DNA of 8,213 bases. Source: Caulobacteraceae bacterium. GTDB lineage: Bacteria; Pseudomonadota; Alphaproteobacteria; Caulobacterales; Caulobacteraceae. The DNA is taken from NCBI GenBank assembly GCA_003136615.1, contig PLFA01000053.1, positions 2,914 through 11,126 of the forward strand. Reading direction: 5' to 3'. Below are positions 5,129 through 8,213 of this stretch, piece by piece. Every line of letters begins with the position of its first letter. Within the stretch, counting starts at the first letter, position 1. The notes beneath the pieces were generated by a model. That model was not told where the DNA came from. It saw only the letters and a list, made by a program, of their open reading frames with translations, and did no database searches. The position numbers and the translations under genes are program-made.

Positions 5129-5887
5129 GTGTCATCTCCCGTCCAGCTCGGCGCCCTGCGCACGGCCCTCGCGGCCCTGGATGGGGGGCTTAAGAGCGCG
5201 CGGGGGGCCTTATCCTTCGGCGACGCCCGGCTCGACGCCGCCTTGGGCGGGGCGGGTCTGCCGCTCGGCCGCTGGCATGAGGCGGCGGGGGAGGGGCTGG
5301 AGGGGGAAACGGGCGTGGCGGCCGGCGCTTTCGTGGCGTGCGTGGCCGCGCGTCTGGCGAATCGGGGGGCGGTGGTGTGGGCCATGCGGCGGGCGGACCT
5401 CTATCCGCCGGGCCTGGCGGGGCTGGGCTTTCCCGCCGAGCGCCTGATCCAGGTGCGGGTGCGGGATGAGGCCCAGGCCCTGGCGGTGCTGGAGGAGGCC
5501 CTGGGAAGCGTCGGGGTCGTCGCCGCCATCGCCGAGGTGGGCGGCGTGGATCTTCTGGCTGGTCGGCGCCTGACCCTGGCCTGCGAGGTCCATGGCGCCA
5601 CGGGATTTATTGTTCGCCGCCGGCCCTTCGGCGGCGGGGCGCCGCCTGGCGCCAAGGGGTCAGCCGCGGCGACGCGGTGGCGGATCGCCCCGGCGCCCAG
5701 CGTTCCGGCGGCGGGGGAGCCGGGCCTGGGGCCGCCGCGCTGGCGCCTCACCTTGGATCGCGCCCCGGGAGGTCGCCCCGGCGCCTGGATCGTGGAGTTT
5801 GATCATGGACCGTATCCTTTGCGTGTGGTGGCCGAATTGGCCGATCCTCTGCTGGCGTCGCCGCAACCCCGCCGCGCCACGGGATAG
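5129..5887 (+). CDS. imuA: ImuA, SOS mutagenesis accessory protein
   Basis: The product has 252 residues. It is a RecA/SulA-like protein of the mutasome that supports lesion bypass by DnaE2 together with ImuB. Seen: the opening region LSFGDARLDAALGGAGLPLGRWHE (28-51), as in ImuA proteins; GEGLEGETGVAAGAF (54-68) where RecA would carry its ATP-binding loop, but with no GKT/GKS lysine, so ATP binding is probably lost; VVWAMRRADLYPPGLAGLGFPAERLIQVR (82-110); and TGFIVRRRP (158-166), before a variable Pro/Gly-rich C-terminal part. The start is GTG 5129 with GGAG 7 bases before it. It is first in the operon, and its 3' end overlaps imuB by 83 bases. Regulation is by the LexA box just upstream. Recognition rests on sequence pattern plus operon order. 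Confidence 0.9.
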   Translation: MSSPVQLGALRTALAALDGGLKSARGALSFGDARLDAALGGAGLPLGRWHEAAGEGLEGETGVAAGAFVACVAARLANRGAVVWAMRRADLYPPGLAGLGFPAERLIQVRVRDEAQALAVLEEALGSVGVVAAIAEVGGVDLLAGRRLTLACEVHGATGFIVRRRPFGGGAPPGAKGSAAATRWRIAPAPSVPAAGEPGLGPPRWRLTLDRAPGGRPGAWIVEFDHGPYPLRVVAELADPLLASPQPRRATG

Positions 5888-7364
5888 GCCGCTCGCCCTC
5901 ATCGCCATGGTCCGGGGCGTGCGCCGCGTCGTCGCCGTGGACCGCGTCGGTCGGCCTCTGCACCTCTATGTCCATCACACCGCCGCCGACGCCGCGAGCC
6001 ATGTTTCGGACCTTCTCACCGGCGAGGCTGACCCCGTCGCCGATCAGGCCGATCTGGAGGCGATCAGCGACTGGGCCGCGCGGTTTTCCCCCGCCGTGGC
6101 GCCTGATCCGCCCGACGGCCTGTTCCTCGACATCACCGGGGTCGCCCATCTGTGGGGCGGCGAGACGGCTTTGATGGACGACCTCCTCGCCCGCCTGGCG
6201 GCGGCGGGGCTCCCCGCCCGCGCGGCCGTGGCCTCCACCACCGGCGCCGCCTGGGCCGTGGCGCATTTTGGGGAAGGTTTCGGCGCCCCCGGCGCCCAGG
6301 CGGGTGTCATTATTCCTCCCGGCGGAGAAGCCGCGGCGCTTCGGACCCTGCCCATAGAGGCCCTGAGGTGCGAGGCGGCGGTCGCCCGGCAGTTTGATCA
6401 CCTGGGGATCGCCAAGGTCGCCCAGCTCATGGCCCTGCCCCGCGACCAGGTCGCCCGGCGGTTCGGCGCCGCTGTGCCGCGGCGCCTGGATCACGCCCTG
6501 GGCGAAGTCCCCGAGGCCCTTATCTTCCGCCGCCCCGCCGCCCCTGACCTGGCGCGCCTCAGCCTCGCCGAGCCGATCAGCGCGCCGGAGGATCTGGCCC
6601 GGGTGACCCGCGATATCGCCGTCCAGCTCTGCGCGCGCCTGGAGACACGTAGGGTCGGCGCCCGGTGTTTCACCCTGAGCTTTCACGGGGTGGATGGCCG
6701 CGCGCGCCGCCTGGAGGTGAGCCTCGCCCTCCCCTCCCGCGACCCCGCCGCTCTCGCGAGGCTGTTCGCGCCGAAGCTGGAGACCGTGGATCCGGGTTTC
6801 GGACTTGAGGTGGTCACCCTGGTCGCCGAGGAGACCGCGCCCCTGACGGCTCGGCAGGCGCGGTGGGATCCGGGCGAAGATGGGAGCCTCGAAGATGACG
6901 CCATCGCGCCCTTGATTGACCGCCTCACCAATCGCCTGGGCGAAGGCGCCGTCTGGCGGGCCGCCCCCTTTCCCAGTCATCTGCCCGAACGGGCCAGCGT
7001 CTCCCGCGCGCCTCTCAGCCCCGCCCAGGCGCCGGAACGCTGGGACCCTGATCACCCGCGCCCCTTAAGGCTCTTCGCCCGGCCCGAACCCGTGGAGGTG
7101 ACGGCCCTGGCGCCGGACGATCCGCCACGCCTCTTCCGCTGGCGTGGCGTCATCCATCGGGTCCGCCTGGCCGAGGGGCCTGAGCGCCTGGCGCCGGAAT
7201 GGTGGCGCGCGCCGTTTGACACGGCGGATGAGAGGGAAAGCGAGCTTGGCGGCCGGGACTATTATCAGGTGGAGAACGAGACCGGCGCGCGCTTCTGGCT
7301 GTTCCGCGAGGGGCGCTACCGCTCCGACCGCCCCACCCGCTGGTGGCTGCATGGCCTCTTTTAG
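5805..7364 (+). CDS. imuB: ImuB, catalytically inactive Y-family polymerase-like mutasome hub
   Basis: The product has 519 residues. The N-terminus DRILCVWWPNWPILCWRRR (2-20) matches ImuB and lacks the metal-binding acid of active Y-family polymerases. GLFLDITGVAHLWGGETAL (105-123) and a helix-hairpin-helix region, HLGIAKVAQLMALPRDQVARRFG (199-221), follow the Y-family layout. The C-terminal third (about 415-519) is the ImuB-specific part, with RPLRLFARPEPVEV (419-432) and DYYQVENETGARFWLFREGRYR (485-506). In known systems ImuB binds the beta clamp, ImuA and DnaE2; RPLRLF might be a degenerate clamp motif, but this is uncertain. The start is ATG 5805 with GGAG 7 bases before it. The open frame extends upstream to 5592, but that part only reads imuA in another frame. 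It overlaps imuA by 83 bases and dnaE2 by 14, suggesting translational coupling. Confidence 0.92.
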   Translation: MDRILCVWWPNWPILCWRRRNPAAPRDRPLALIAMVRGVRRVVAVDRVGRPLHLYVHHTAADAASHVSDLLTGEADPVADQADLEAISDWAARFSPAVAPDPPDGLFLDITGVAHLWGGETALMDDLLARLAAAGLPARAAVASTTGAAWAVAHFGEGFGAPGAQAGVIIPPGGEAAALRTLPIEALRCEAAVARQFDHLGIAKVAQLMALPRDQVARRFGAAVPRRLDHALGEVPEALIFRRPAAPDLARLSLAEPISAPEDLARVTRDIAVQLCARLETRRVGARCFTLSFHGVDGRARRLEVSLALPSRDPAALARLFAPKLETVDPGFGLEVVTLVAEETAPLTARQARWDPGEDGSLEDDAIAPLIDRLTNRLGEGAVWRAAPFPSHLPERASVSRAPLSPAQAPERWDPDHPRPLRLFARPEPVEVTALAPDDPPRLFRWRGVIHRVRLAEGPERLAPEWWRAPFDTADERESELGGRDYYQVENETGARFWLFREGRYRSDRPTRWWLHGLF

Positions 7365-8213
7365 GGCGGCCTACGCCGAGCTGTGGGCGGCCAGTAATTT
7401 CAGTTTCTTAAGGGGGGCCTCACATCCCGGAGAGCTGGTGGTGACCGCCAAGGCCCTAGGCCTCGCCGCCATCGGCATCGCCGACCGCAACAGCCTGGCG
7501 GGCGCGGCGCGGGCCTGGGCCAAGGGGCGGGAGATCGGTCAGAGGGTGGTGGTGGGCGCGCGACTGGAGTTCGCCGACGGGACGCCGAGCCTCATCTGCT
7601 ATCCCACCGACCGCGAGGCATGGGGCCGTCTGACGCGCCTCCTCACCGTCGGGCAACGCCGGGCGCCCAAGGGTCAGTGTCACCTGGAGATGGCCGATCT
7701 GCTGGAGCATGGCGCGAGTCAGCTTCTCCTCGTCATCCCACCCCCGAAGCTGGACGCGGATTTCGAGACCCGCTTGACCGCTCTCGCGGGCGCCTTCTCG
7801 CGCCACATCTGGCTGCTCGGCGCCCGGGCCTATGGGGCGCGGGACCTGAAACGCCTGCACGCGCTGGACGCCCTGGGCGCGCGGGCCGGGGCGCCGATGA
7901 TGGCGGGCAATGATGTGCTCTATCACGGCCCCGAGCGGCGGGAGCTGCAGGACGTGATGACCTGTATCCGCGAGGGCGTGACCCTGGACCAGGCGGGCCT
8001 GATCCTTCAGCCCAATGCCGAACGCCATCTCAAGTCCCCGGCGGAAATGGCCCGGCTGTTCGCGGCGTGGCCCGCGGCCCTGGCCCGCACGGCGGACGCA
8101 GCGGCGCGGATCAGCTTCGATCTTTCCGAGCTTCGCTATGAGTATCCGAGCGAACCGGTTCCCCCCGGCAAGACCGCCATCGGCCATCTGACCGATCTGG
8201 CCTGGGCGGGGGC
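7351..8213 (+). CDS. dnaE2: DnaE2 (ImuC) error-prone DNA polymerase III alpha-type subunit, 3' end cut by window
   Basis: 287 residues are visible of a protein usually near 1,050-1,100. This is the N-terminal PHP domain and the beginning of the next region: AYAELWAASNFSFLRGASHPGELV (7-30), IGIADRNSLAGAARA (41-55), VGARLEFADG (68-77), SLICYPTDREAWGRLTRLLT (80-99), KGQCHLEMADLL (107-118) and a later MMAGNDVLYH (183-192). These segments are characteristic of DnaE2 rather than replicative DnaE. The H-x-H metal pair usual near residue 12 of PHP domains is absent (ELWAASNF), so metal-dependent PHP activity is likely lost. It carries out mutagenic lesion bypass with ImuA and ImuB at stalled forks. 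ATG 7351 lies inside the last codons of imuB, so translation probably restarts there. The polymerase active site is outside the window. Confidence 0.94.
   Translation, partial: MASFRAAYAELWAASNFSFLRGASHPGELVVTAKALGLAAIGIADRNSLAGAARAWAKGREIGQRVVVGARLEFADGTPSLICYPTDREAWGRLTRLLTVGQRRAPKGQCHLEMADLLEHGASQLLLVIPPPKLDADFETRLTALAGAFSRHIWLLGARAYGARDLKRLHALDALGARAGAPMMAGNDVLYHGPERRELQDVMTCIREGVTLDQAGLILQPNAERHLKSPAEMARLFAAWPAALARTADAAARISFDLSELRYEYPSEPVPPGKTAIGHLTDLAWAG

Noticed and set aside
5592..5804. N-terminal extension of ImuB (71 extra residues from ATG 5592)
   Set aside because: It lies inside imuA in another frame, its sequence is Arg/Gly/Pro-rich without family features, and ATG 5805 has a good ribosome site and begins at the conserved ImuB N-terminus.
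5748..7055. Minus-strand open frame of 435 codons
   Set aside because: It is antisense to imuB, with a composition typical of a shadow frame and no recognisable motif.
7456..8187. Minus-strand open frame of 243 codons
   Set aside because: It is antisense to dnaE2, whose motifs are clear on the plus strand.

Overview
The window comes from a GC-rich alphaproteobacterium, most likely a member of the Caulobacterales (for example a Phenylobacterium- or Caulobacter-like organism). The grounds are the very GC-rich coding sequence, an imuA-imuB-dnaE2 mutagenesis cassette, and a direct-repeat LexA box of the alphaproteobacterial type (GTTC-N7-GTTC) in front of it. The genus is inferred and not proven by the sequence.

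Left part, minus strand: positions 1-2819 hold the first 939 residues of a large single-chain biotin-dependent acyl-CoA carboxylase (biotin carboxylase, biotinyl domain, carboxyltransferase). Its C-terminus lies outside the window. Its 350-base upstream region (2820-3169) contains two hairpin-forming inverted repeats, a perfect 19-bp palindrome (2962-2980), and a striking array of ATGGCAGC/ATGGCAAC-type octamers (3023-3158) repeating every 10 or 11 bp. Beside the array is a minus-strand gene (3170-3640) for a 156-residue protein whose N-terminal part looks like a phage terminase small subunit DNA-binding domain. No other phage gene is visible. This orphan gene has its own promoter with a perfect TTGACA box embedded in a palindrome. 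The array, the orphan gene and its operator-like promoter are the most unusual part of the window.

Middle part: a TetR-family repressor gene (minus, 3833-4477) is divergent from a gene for a 160-residue four-helix membrane protein (plus, 4576-5058). Two near-identical CCTTAC-N3-GTAAGG operators, 32 bp apart, lie in the shared promoter region. This is a typical self-contained repressor/target pair.

Right part, plus strand: the SOS mutagenesis operon imuA (5129-5887), imuB (5805-7364) and dnaE2/imuC (from 7351, cut by the window end). The three genes overlap (83 and 14 bases), so their translation is probably coupled. The LexA box overlaps the predicted -10 element. In the known system, DNA damage inactivates LexA; ImuB (a polymerase-like protein without catalytic acids) then links the beta clamp, ImuA and the error-prone polymerase DnaE2 to copy past lesions.
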